DNA of 64,000 nucleotides. Origin: Pyrocephalus nanus (lineage: Eukaryota; Chordata; Aves; Passeriformes; Tyrannidae). A model generated the notes under the pieces. It had not been told where the DNA came from. It saw only the letters and a list, made by a program, of their open reading frames with translations, and searched no databases. Shown here piece by piece: positions 1 to 12,129 of this stretch; positions within the stretch are counted from its first letter, which is position 1; each line of letters starts with the position of its first letter. The stretch is from contig CM076266.1 of the NCBI GenBank assembly GCA_038380795.1, forward strand, positions 39,330,425 through 39,394,424. Direction: 5' to 3'. The position numbers and the translations under genes are program-made.

Positions 1-2569
1 GTTAAAAAAAACTCCTTCAGAACTCTATAAATCTGCTTGAAATTTCCTTTAACTTTACATTTCTATCAAGGAAAGTATTTTAATGAGGAAATGAAAGTGT
101 AAGTATGTCATATCTGAAGTTTTAATTGAGTTTGTTGATGATACCTGAATAGCAGAAGCAAAGTAGAAGCAAGGACTTTGAAACAAAGACAATGAGTCAA
201 TCAGCTGATGAATGGCAGCTTATATGCAATGGAATACATAATCATATAGAATATTTTGTCCTAGCTTCCATTAATAAGAAAGTGTGTGAGAGAGTGTGTA
301 TATGTGACTATTGAGCTTGAGACTGAGACTCTGGAACCTGCACCCACAGCTGAATAAGTCTGGATGTGGTCCTGATTTAGCTCTCAGTCACGTATTTTTA
401 TCAATAGTTGCAGTACACAGAGGGGTTGTTTATTTCAATCTGCACCTATGGAGATGGTAGGAACCTGGTGGGGAGATCCTACCTACCTGTGCTCCAATGC
501 CTGAAGAGCAGTTTCTCTAGATATTACCAAACTTGCACTCATCTGCACTGTACCCCCAGGCCAGATGCTGCTTTTGACAATATTTTCTTTAATTGTTTGT
601 TCAGGGCTTTATTTTTCCATTTGCCAAATTAAATAAATACCTTAGCAAGTGTCCTAATCGTCGGCTAGTAGGATATGATGTCAGTGGAGTAAGGTACACA
701 ATTAAAAGAGCTACTCAAAATGGCACCTTCAGCCCTGCTCTTCTCATCACCCCGAAGAAAGAAATCTGAAAAACTGGACACATTATCTCTAGACATTGCC
801 AGTGGTACTTCTCATATACACACAGCCAGGATCAATATAAATTACTGGCCATACCAAACCATTCACTACTAACCAGTTGACTTATAGCTCAGTCAAAGAG
901 GAATCACAATTTCCTTGCACTTCCAAGTCTTATGTAAAATATGAGCTGCTTCTGACTTCAGAGTAAATATGTGCTTTTGTTATCAAGCACCTGACATTTG
1001 CAGGATAAATCCTGTGTGAATTTTAAAATAGAGAATGAAAGTGAAAATCCTTCTCATTTGATGAAAGGTAAACTGAGTAGTTCCTGGGAAGAACAGAATT
1101 TTCTGCTCCTGAAAAGAAGCACCTGGGTATTGTCACGGCAACTTAATTGTCCGTTTCCAGCAGATAACAAGAAACAAACACTACACAGCTCTGTTTGTGT
1201 CACTAGTGTAGATCACAAATCCTTTCCATAGAATTGGGCATTGCAGAGGTAACTCAGAAACAGACTTCAGTATAGGAGAAAATTAAATTTCTCCAAAATA
1301 TCATGTTTAAAACTTCCAGGCCTACACAACAAGATAACTGAGAGGCAATGAAAAATAGAAATTTCCCAATTAATTTTATTTTTAAATCAGAACTGTAATG
1401 TTTACTTCAATCTTTTTGTATTCCTGTCCTGAGAAATAGAAAATGTTTATTAGTAAAAAGGTGGGATGAGAACTTGAGAGCACTTAGATCCTGTTTTGAA
1501 GATCTGATGAATTTTACTTCATGGTCACTGTGGTTTGAAACTATTGCCCGTTCTTGGCACAACAGAAGGAACGAGCGATTGAAACTCCACTTCTGGGGTC
1601 TGGAGAATAAAGACCTTGGAGCAAAAAGCAGTTCCCTCATTATATGACTCCTCCAGAGTTAAGCCAGCAGAGAATGGGGCTGGTTTTCCCTCCGAAAAAA
1701 ATTATTCATTTCCATAGAGAAATTCCTACCATACACAAGACACCATATTTTTAGGATGTAGGGGGACCCCAATCTACGTTAATAAAACCAGTGATAGAAA
1801 TAGCATTTTTGGTACTTACTTTCATGAGTTCCATATTCAACCGAAAGAATAAGTACATTGGAAGAGAATCAGATTATGTTTTGCTGCCATTTATTGGTAA
1901 AATTAACAATGTATTAATGCAAGGCCTGTGCTTTGCAAAAACTTAAGCCCTAGTGACCTGAGGTTAATATTCATGTATTTAGATTCCTGTCAGTTCCCGG
2001 GATTTAAGAAAAGCCTGGGATTTAACAGAGTGGTTAGAGTAATCATAAGAGGCTGCTGTTAGAAATGCTGGATTGAGCTTGAACTGTCAATCATGTCTAA
2101 AAGAAATATACATATAAAAACAAGGTTATCAGGTGACCATGAAATGTCTTTTGTCATCAGCTAGTGAGAGTTTCAAGAGCTACAGGCATTGAAGTAGCAA
2201 AACACTTGGAGGCTGGGTCAGAGAAAGGTCTTGAAAAGCCCTGCAGATTCCCCAGTGCAGTGCAGACTGAAGAGAAATGTCTGTATTCCTGGCTGCTTCT
2301 GTGGCAAACATTGTTCAGTTATTTTTTTCAGCTGAAATAATTCTTTAGAAGTGCCTATGTTAACAGAAGAGAAAGTTGTAGTAGGAAATCCAAGCTCATT
2401 CCTTCACAGGAAAAATCTTAATGTAGCCATATAACTTCATGGGTAAGGAAGGACATTGCTGCTTGTTCAGTACCACATATAAAGCTTTACACGGGGAAAA
2501 GTTTCTATTCTAATTACATCACATGTCAATATATTAATCATGCGGGGAAAAAAACCAAAGAAATATTAG
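1..2569. other. Non-coding stretch, no feature recognised
   Basis: AT-rich sequence with short chance open frames only (longest about 77 codons). No repeat family was recognised. A short impure TG/AG run lies near 281-310. No splice-bounded frame or conserved protein motif was seen on either strand. Confidence 0.6.
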
Positions 2570-2832
2570 TATCTTGGTTTCGTCTGGGATGGAGGTAATT
2601 TTCTTCCTAGTAACTGGTAGAGTATTTTGAGTTTAGTATGAAAATAATGTTGATAACAGACTGACAATTTCAGTTGTTCCTAAGTGGTGTTTAGAATAAG
2701 TCAAGGACTTTTCAGCTTCTCGTACTCTGTCGCTAAGTAGGCTGGAGGGACACAAGAGGTTGGAAGGGGACACAGCTGGGACAGCTGACCCAAACTGGCC
2801 AAAGGGATATTCCATACATATGACAACATGCT

Positions 2833-2844
2833 CAGTATATGAAC
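2833..2844 (+). promoter_or_regulatory. Decayed LTR TATA-box region
   Basis: CAGTATATGAAC sits where the LTR family carries its TATA box (remembered as a TATATAAAC-type motif). One substitution breaks the TATAAA core, so promoter activity is doubtful. Confidence 0.5.
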
Positions 2845-3028
2845 TGGAGGGACTGGACAGGGGCCACTGCTTGGGAACTGGCTAGGCATCAGTCGGCGGG
2901 TGGTGAGGAATAGCATTGTGCCTCACTTACTTTGTATAACCTAATTTTTCTGTTGTTGTTGTTATTATCATTATTACAATTATTCCCATCATCATCATCA
3001 TTATTATTATTATCTTTCACTCTGTCCC

Positions 3029-3034
3029 ATTAAA
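3029..3034 (+). terminator. LTR polyadenylation signal ATTAAA
   Basis: ATTAAA lies about 130 bp before the 3' end of the solo LTR, in the conserved context CCCATTAAACTGTC. It is the presumed poly(A) signal in the R region of the retroviral LTR. Confidence 0.6.
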
Positions 3035-3163
3035 CTGTCTTTATCTCAACCCAAGAGTTTCCTCACTTTTATTCTTCTGATTCTTTCCCCCATCCCACTG
3101 GGAAGGGGAAGTGAGTGAGTGACTGCATGATGTTTAGTTGCCAGCTTGGGTTAAACCACAACA

Positions 3164-6100
3164 ACTAATAAAATACACAGAAGAAAAAAAAATTTGATTT
3201 CTTTTCCTGAAGGACTGTACTGTGAGCCTCAGTATCAAACTGTTCCCTCTGATTCTTAGTGGGAGGGATGAAAGCCTGACATAATCTGGAGCAATGGCAG
3301 GGATCATAATTCCTCCATAGCACTGCCCCTCCGTCATCTGGATAAAAAAAAAAAAGATGCCCTGAGGTATTTCAGTGGGCCTGGGGTAATCAGTGAGGCG
3401 GGAGAGACAGATCAGGAGACCAACTCTTGTCTGTAGCATTGTCCTCAGCCAACCCCAGGGATTTCCGACTGGAAATCAGAGCTACAGCTAATGCTGCTTG
3501 ACACAGAATTAACTCTCCCAGGGCCTTCTCTCTGCTTCTGCAGAGCTGCCGTGGAAAAAAAAAATCTGAGTTGGACTGTGTGCTCCCCACAGGTTTGTAG
3601 TGCAAGGAAGACTAGAAAGACAGAGGAGAAAGGTGAATCCCTTAAAAGATCCATCTTGTGGCCCCACAGGATATGGTCTGAGGGAGAGTCCATAGTTTAA
3701 AATTATATAAATATCATATATCTTCCATATCTCGCCCACAGGAATAACAATGGTCTACAGCAGAAAGCAGCGTGAGTTCTGTATCATCATTCATACTGGT
3801 GTATTTCGATAGAAACTAGAAAATAAACTTGGAGTTTCATCACCTTTTCAGACTTCAAACATGTATGTAGGCACTGCTTTCTCTCTCTTAAAATTGCAAG
3901 CTGAAGCAAGTATTTTATCTATTATAACCAATTTACCACTGCTCGTGAGCATTACAATTATTTCCTCCTCAATCATTTTATCATCTTACTTGTTAGGAGC
4001 AAGTCATTATTTTTTATATTGGCTAATTTAACATGCACAGATCTCTCCAGGAGAGAATGGTAACAGGAACTTTTACATCTAGAATAATGTCAAATTGCTC
4101 CAAAATGCATCAAGACATGAAACACTTGCGGTGTGGAGCCTCTGGGATTTCCTCAGATGCAGCATCACCAGAGCTTGGGTGGCAGGGACCTCAACATATG
4201 AGGCATCCCAGCTTCTCTGGCTTCCTGGACATAAGTGCTTCCTCTCAGGCAAGGACAGCTGGTTCGATGGTTATCTGTCATCAAAAAGAGTGCAAGCAAG
4301 CAGGCATTTCTTGAAGTTGAATAAGAAATACAGTATTTCAGACTGCAAAAAGGAGCACTTCTCAGAACCTGAGTGAGGCAAGAGGTGTCAAAGAATCACA
4401 AGCAGCAGACCCTTCAGCTGGATGTTTTCTCCCCTTTGCAATGAGATGGAGGTTTTCTGTCCGATGAACTAGCCAGGAGCCATTTATCAAGAACTCAGTA
4501 CAGTGCTGGACCTCCAGCTAACTGGAGCGTGTCAACTCTAGATCAGTCCAGAGCTGCCTCAGCAGTTAGAAGGGCTTAACCTTTGCCCATGGAGCCCCAG
4601 TCCAAACTTGTTAAAATTTGCAATCAGTAATGTAACAGCACAGATTCTTCCTCTGACGCAGAATGAAGAATTTCCAAGGGATGTTGAGCAAATCATGGTT
4701 TAGCCATTGCCCTGGAAACACCCCTGGAGCTCCCTGAATACTCTGCCTCTTTTTTTTTTTCCCTCCTGAAAAAGAGATTTTTGCAAGCCATGCAAGTGAG
4801 TGAATTCAGCATATAATTCCAGAGAAGTATGCAGCTCTTCTCCTACCACATACACAGACACTGTTTTTAGTGCATATCATCACATAGTGATTAATGGCAA
4901 CATGGCATATACTCCAGGGAACGCAGCCAGCTTAAACATGAAAACCCACATAGACTCAGATGGACAGACAGGCATATAAATTTTATTTATTTTGTCAGCC
5001 AAGCAAGAAAACTGTAAAAGTAAGAATACAAAAATCTGCTCTGATGTTTGCTTTACTCAGGGATAAAGTGATTTAACAGAATTACCAACCATGATTTTTT
5101 CTGAATAGGGTTACACACACTGGCCTGTCACCGCCCCTGTAGCTAAGCTGTGCTCGGCACAGTACCAGATTCAAGAGAGAGAAAAGAAAGAGGGACTTTC
5201 CACTGTCTATTCTTTTCTTTTGGTTTCCTGAAGGAGTACCATAAAGATACTGGCCTCAGGAACAACCTCAGTTATGGCCACACCTAAGAGGGCGGTTGAA
5301 CAGCAAGGGGTCACTGACCTATAGTAGCATTTACATCATGCTGCCTCCTCCTCACCCACCTGCTCTGTGGCTAGAGCTGTCACCCGGGGTCCTGATGGGA
5401 TGGAAGGGCTCCTCGGGAGACCATTTAAGTTGCTTTATGGTCTTTTCTGTTACTCTGGAGTTGCAGAAGTGCTATATATATTATAAGCCTGTAGTTTGAA
5501 TTCTGTATATATTTCATCTTTTGTAGCCATCAGAGACCATCAATGACAAACTGGCTCTCCAGATATTAAATGTTTAGTGCCACTGATACAAATAAATGAA
5601 AAGGACAAAGGTTTGTGCCATAAATATGAAACACAGAATGCAATTGAATTAGGTTATTTTTACATCTCAGATTAAAATTGCCCTTTCTCCTTAATTTTTC
5701 TGATTTTAATTTAAATCTTTCAAGATCAGTGGTTCTCTGTTTTGTGTTATCTGATATGCCCTTTCCTGATTTTCTCTTTAGTGTTCCTCAAAAGGATTTT
5801 CTCCTAACCTTTTCGTCTTCTTTAATACAGGATTTTTTTTTTTCTGAAGTTGTTTCAAGACAAACAAATAAATATCTTTTTAAAAGGGTGCTTTTTTTAA
5901 GGGAAAGATTGCTTTCTGTCAGAATCATTCCTTGTAGCACGTCATGATAATTCAGTTTTGTTAGCCAGCTACAAAAAGAAGCATTTGTGAATAGGGTTGA
6001 AAGGACAAGAGAATAGAAATCAGAAGTCTAATGCCATTCAAATGTGCTCCTCTACATAACATTTTTGTGATCACTTTCCCCTACTCTGACTAGAGTCTCA

Positions 6101-9100
6101 GAGGCTATAAAATATATATATAATAGACAACTATTATTGAATATATAAATCTTAGTTAAAGTCCTTTTGAAGGAACATAAAATCCTCAATTTATCTAGTT
6201 TACATGAATCTACATGAGCATTTTGAAGGGAAAAACACATACAACATACTCATTTCATGCTGGGGAAAAAGGGGGGATCCTTTGTTCTCATCACAAGAGA
6301 TATTTTTCATAGCTGTTGATTCGTGGCTGAATTTTAAAATATCAGATTTCCAAGGGAGTCAAAGGCAAATATAAAATCCCTTACATTATTCAGGCACACC
6401 CTTGCCATGATCCATGCAAGTATTTGTCTATCTTGGATACATTTTCTTGTTTGATATTTTAAATGAAGCCCATGTAGAGAAATAAGACTAACCAAATTAT
6501 CACACTGTGCTACATTTCTTTACATGAACACTGCCATAATTTGTACTAATGAACTCCAGATAACAGGAGACAATAATGAACCCCTTTTATAGTATAAACT
6601 TCATATTCTGTGCAAATCACAATATTATCAGGAAGCCAAATTTCTCGCTAATGCATTACGGACTTCTCAGCTATTTTCATCAAATAAGGGTATTAGAATG
6701 ATAGTATTTTAAAAATAGAGTCACATAACATTTTTTAGTGTAATCAACTATGGATGAGGCCCATCTGTCATATCTACTTTGTATGACTAATTGTTAGTGG
6801 TCTGTAATTGAAATTTAGATTTATTAAATAAACAGAGATGCCATTATAAATGCACTAATTCAATATGTGGAGGAGGGACGGCAGGATATGAAGCTGGGCA
6901 GTAGCTTCTAAGCATTGTTTATGTTTATACATATTCAGATTAATGTGCTCCCATCTACAACTGGGCCAATCCTTCTGCAAGGCACATCAGAGCTGGCTGG
7001 CAGATGCCTAAATCGTGGCAAACATTCTCTTCCTTATTTTTCCACATTTCAGAAGGGGATTGTGAATGGAAGAAGAGCTTGGAGGTTTATATTTTATAGG
7101 AGGTCCTAGAAAAAAAGGGTTCCTTGTTATCATTATAAAATATGGTAAGTTCCAGGGGATGACCTGTGGTTTTACACTCACCATAACAGTGGTTGAGGTC
7201 AGCAGTGTGCCAAAGAATATGTATGCAGACAGCAGATGGGTCTGTTTTACACACACCTAGGATGAAACCTTAGCCAGATTGATGGCAGAGCTCCCATTAA
7301 CTTCAAAAGACTCAGGATTTCACTGTGATGTGCTAAGCATCCTCAGCTGGCATCAGGTAAGCTCATCGAGGAAGGAGGTCACTCAACCCCTGCAAAATTG
7401 CGTTCTTCATCCCTAGAAAGCAAAGCAACATCTTCGTGCTCTATAAGGAAGTATTTTCAGGATGACTATGTGGCTAATTTTTCCTCAGTGGAATAAATAA
7501 CCACTGAGCATACACAGATGTCATCACCAGATGTAATTTCTCGGTTGGTGTCACTATAGAAGCAGAAAAATCGCTAGTGAGCTCTGCATTGCTTTACTGT
7601 TGCTTTACCTTGTCACTTATTTTAGCAACCCCATATTTTCTCTGCTAATCTGTTTTATTATGGAGGAGTTTTATCTTTCTGTTTGGAAAGTAAGGCTAAG
7701 AACCAGATTTAATCTCAAGGATACAAGATCATGCCTTCTGTGAGAGCCTGTAATTCTTTAATGACTGCAGAATCAACATGTTGGGTATGCTCATGGGCAA
7801 GAAGAGGGAGATATTTTTTAGCTCTAGGAGCTCGATCCTGCAGCCTCCTGAGCAGCTTTAAATTACAAGTACTATCCTGAAAACTCGGGGCACTTGGTGC
7901 CCTGCAGGGACTGCCAAGGATTTCACAGAACTGGCATTTTCAAAAGAGTGCAGCTCAGTGTTTTCAGAGATGAATTTTGGGACTCCTGCCACACAGAGGT
8001 TTTTTCCTGAGTTTTTTCTGGTTGTTTTGAAAGAGCTACTTTTTTTATATAAGAACTAAACCAAATCCACTCCAAGTAAAAAATGCTCATTTAAATAGAT
8101 AACCACTTACAGCAGATGTACCAGAGACAAGTGTCAGAAAAAGGCTGGAAATGCTAAGGCTATTAACATAAGAGGTCAAATCAGACACTGCTCTTGGATT
8201 TGGCAGAGCCTCCAAAAACAGCTTATGACCAGAAAAGTCTCCCTTTTGATTAGGTATGTCGTTTTTGCTTTTCAGCTCTGCCTTGACCCTGTTTATATTG
8301 GCTGTGGCAGCACTTCTTTCCACAGCACACTTGCAATTAGGGTAGGAAATTTTGTAGGGCTGTTAGGATACTGCAAGCAGTTTTCACACTGAAATAAGCA
8401 AGACCAAGGGCAATGTTTTGGAGAAAAAAGTAGTATATAAATATGGATGTTGTGGTTGTTCAGTTGAGAGGAATGAGCAGCCACTCTGGGAAGAGAAATC
8501 AGATCCCATCTTTGTCTGCAATGTGAATGCCCCTGAATTCTGACTGTTAAACATAGAACAGGGTCTACAGCCATTTCATTATCCGTAATTATAATGATCA
8601 TGCCTGTGTGGTTGCAGCTTAAAAAGATATTTTCATATTCTACTAAACATTCCCGCTGTTGATGAGAGACATTCTTCTGAAAGTGTGAGCAACATAGTCC
8701 TTGAAGCTCAATTTTTGTGTCAGGTGAAACCATGGATAAAGCTGAACTCATTCCCACCTAAGCACATAACTAGAGAAGGACAGAGTGGCACGGGCTCTTG
8801 CTGAAGGGGAAGCTCATCAAACAACTTCATTTTCCTGCTCACACCATTCCAGGCTGCAACAGCTGTTTGTTTTATGATCTAGCCAGCATTTTGCCCACTT
8901 TGTGACATGAAGCCTTCCCTCTGGTGTGGAGCTCATGCAAGGCATTGCTCTTTCCCAGTATTGCTGAACTGTCACATTTGTTATTCTGACTGGAAGAGAC
9001 AAACTCTACCATTTCGAGTAATCTTCTGTACATCCTTCTTTGGATACTTCATGTTGGCTTCCTGACTTTAAGAGTTTATGATACTTTTTCTTTGTAAGAC

Positions 9101-12100
9101 AGTGCCACAAATGTTAGCAGTCTAGGTCTGGTCTTCATTATTCTCTTGTTCCTTTTCCAAAATTGGATTTTCTCTTCTTGGCTCTTTATCACTTTTACAG
9201 TGACTCACTTATATTTTGAATCCTAGGATTTTGCTTACTTTATGCTGGCAATCCTTCTTGTAAATTACAAGTTATCAAAACAATATAATATTTCAGAAAA
9301 GTGTGTGAGATGCACAGAGGGGAAAAAGGATTTTGTATTTCTTTGTTTTGAAAACCCAGTCTCCTGCCTGCTTTTACTATCTCACTCTTCCATCAGGCTG
9401 TCTTCCTAAACCTGAGGCATACTATTTTAAAAGCCTTCCAAGTGACACGGAAGTAGAACTTAAGGAACTTGAGAAACTCAAGCTGATAATTTCCAAAGCA
9501 TTTGAAAATGTTACTGTCAGCCTCAAAGAACCCACTGCTTGAGCTGTCATCCTGGTGTCATCTCATGCAATCTTCTGCAGCGGGTGCGTGCTAATGCCTT
9601 TCGTTTCGCTGAGCTGCACGCCACAAAATCCATCCTCCACTGCCTGCTCTCTCTGTAGAATACATTCCTGCTCACCAATCCTCAGGTGAAGGCCAAATTT
9701 GTTGTCCAAACCTTGCAGACTAGATGCCAAGCTATGTAAACTGGCATGACAGCGCTGACTCAAAATCATAAAAGACAAAAAAGCTTAATACTTTAGACCG
9801 AACAGTCATGTAATATTGATGCAGTGCTCAGGGTTGGGAAAAATCTTTTGCCTTACGCCTCAGTCCCTGAAATGTAACTAAGATCTATGGCATCAATAAG
9901 CCATGAATGAACCGTCTGATACTTTCTTGTAGCTATTTTAAGTTCTTTTTCCCCAAAGCCCAAGCCTGGTTTGCTCTGCCCAAGCCACCTGCTGGGAAGC
10001 TGTGTGCCCTGCAGCTTGTAGGCTTTGCAGGCTGTCACTCAGTGTTCGCTGTCATAGGATATCAGCATCTTCAGATCTGGTAAATAAAAATGAGGTCAAG
10101 CCTATAACGTTTTCCACTGAGTGAAAATACATAAATGTTGCCACTGTGATTAAACTCCCTCTTTTCTCCATTTGTCTTACGGATTTATTGCTTACACGCA
10201 AGCTTATCAGAATTATAATTCATTCAGTTTTGCACCTATGACTCCTAGTTTTTATCCAATTATTTCAGCTTTCTGGTTTTGTAAACTTTTATTTCTCAGG
10301 CTGTGCTCCTTCCCATCAGGAAATGTATTCTGGGGTCAGATCTGAAAGCAATGCACTATGATTTAGCCTCATGCCTTCCATTAATGTCAGTGGGAATCAG
10401 GCTGCTAAACCTCTGAGTACTGTCTTTAAAACTTAACCCACAGTCATGAAGCTCTCACTGCGTTTATAAGCATTTATTCTCATGTCAGACACATATATAC
10501 TGGCGGACTAACCAACGTAAATGCAATTTTTTTTCTTTTTTTCTTTTTTTTTTTTTAATTGAACTAGCAGCGGACATGTACGAAAGCCTGGGGGGGAGTG
10601 GAAATAAAAGGGTCAGACAAAGAAGGTTAATGCTTTCTGCAGAATCTCATCACAGGACTTAGGAGGGCTACAGCACAACCGCAGAGGAGATTACGTGGCT
10701 TGGTCAGCAGCGTACACAGGACAACAACATCAACACTGAGCTAATTAAATGAACACAAATTACGACAGCTTTCAGGATCAACAGCTCGCCTGGTAGCTCG
10801 TATTTAAAACTGAATTCACGTGTTACCAGAACAAGCAGCTCCATGTAAGATAAAGCACAAGATGTTTACAAAATTGCCTACTACTTCCTTATGTTTCTCC
10901 CCCAATTCTACACAGATTTTGCATATGAAAATTTGCACAAAGCTTTCAGTCGCTCTTAGTAATGTTTCCGTAATGATCAGCCTGCCTAGACATCCCTTCT
11001 CTCTGCCAGGGAAAATTGAATGAGGGAAAAATACTGACTCAGAGAAATGTTTTGAAAAGATTTACATAGTATTTGCTACCATCCCAATAATCAGCTATGT
11101 AATTGTGCATTTTATTAAAATCCCACGTTTGTTCGAGTGGCTGGAGTCGTTACACTTAATTAACAGAAGAGAGGAAGGCAAAGGCCTGTCTTAAATTTAC
11201 ACCTCCAGACCCAAATCCTGCAAATTCCTGTGCACCTGCTTTATTTTATACACCTGAATAGCCCCTCAGGGGTCAGAGCTACCCAATTGTGCTGTCACAG
11301 AGGGGTACTCCACTGACAGAGATCTGCACTGAAGTACCTGCTGGCTCCCTAAAGCACCCCAGGGGCAGCTAAGTTTCTGACCTAGGATGCCCTTGGTTCC
11401 ACCCGTATTACTGAAGCTTTTGTAGCGCTGGCGTGAATGGCACCTGCAGCCTGCGGTCACAGGAGGTACACACGACGCTTGGGCAAAGCCAGGGAAGGAA
11501 ATTAAGGTGAGTGGGATCATACAGACAAGAAAGCCTATTTAGGGAGCCACAGCATCTGTGTGGAGACAGCAGAAAGGGGAAGGACTCCATGAGGAACCTT
11601 GATCAGCTTCTAAGAAGTGCTCTGGAGGACCAGATGATTGCGGTCCATGGGGATAGCAATACCATAGGAAAGCAAAAGCAAGGAGAGGAGAGAGTGGGAG
11701 AAAGGTGACTCAAGGTGCTATAAGTGAAGCTAAAGCTCTGAGGTGCTGACAATAAGGATTTTTCTGAAATGCTCCTGGTATCCATGTGCTGCCAGGGAAA
11801 GAGAGGCAGAAAGAGAGAACGTTTAATGCCTGGTTAAGGAGTAAGGTAAAAGAACAGGCTCATGTAGTTGAAGTGAAGGCATCAACATAACAGACATCAG
11901 AAATACAGTGGAAAGAGGATGGTAAGTGGGACACTGTAATACCAAATATTCAGCAAGTTTAGAGTATACCACGCTAGAATCAATAAAATTAACAAACTAA
12001 CTACATCAGCATGAAACATAAAGTCTGTGGGGATTGAAATTTCAGATCTAATATACTGTTACCACTGTAGCATAGCAAAAACATTGTGTGTAATACTGCC

Positions 12101-12129
12101 TCTGTGACCAGGATGTTGACACTGGCTGC
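3164..12129. other. Long non-coding stretch, no gene recognised
   Basis: About 9 kb of mostly AT-rich unique-looking DNA. The longest open frame (154 codons, minus strand, 8293-8757) has no recognisable domain and is within chance expectation. A T-rich run lies at 10527-10556. A small CpG-containing patch lies at 9579-9625, and an AT-rich stretch with CTAATTAAATG lies near 10740. No tRNA, CR1 tail or LTR was recognised. Confidence 0.55.
10527..10556. repeat. T-rich low-complexity tract
   Basis: Thirty bases of T broken by two C residues. It is a simple low-complexity run with no attached retrocopy that I recognise. Confidence 0.9.

Larger units (their letters stand above)
2570..3163 (+). mobile_element. 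Solo LTR of an avian endogenous retrovirus
   Basis: This stretch matches, by recall of the family, a widespread avian retroviral LTR. It opens with TATCTTGGTTTCGTCTGGGA where the remembered family start is a TGTCCTGG-type sequence, continues through the U3 stretch CAGCTGACCCAAACTGGCC near 2780, a decayed TATA region (CAGTATATGAAC near 2833), a T/ATT-rich tract (2940-3015) and an ATTAAA polyadenylation signal at 3029. It ends in GGTTAAACCACAACA at 3163. No internal gag/pol sequence adjoins either end, so it is a solo LTR of about 594 bp, presumably left by LTR-LTR recombination. The expected TG start is now TA and no target-site duplication could be matched, which suggests some age. Family rank (ERVK or ERVL) was not determined. 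Confidence 0.85.

Noticed and set aside
8293..8757. 154-codon minus-strand frame
   Set aside because: No recognisable domain and no repeat or splice context. A few frames of this length are expected by chance in 64 kb read six ways.
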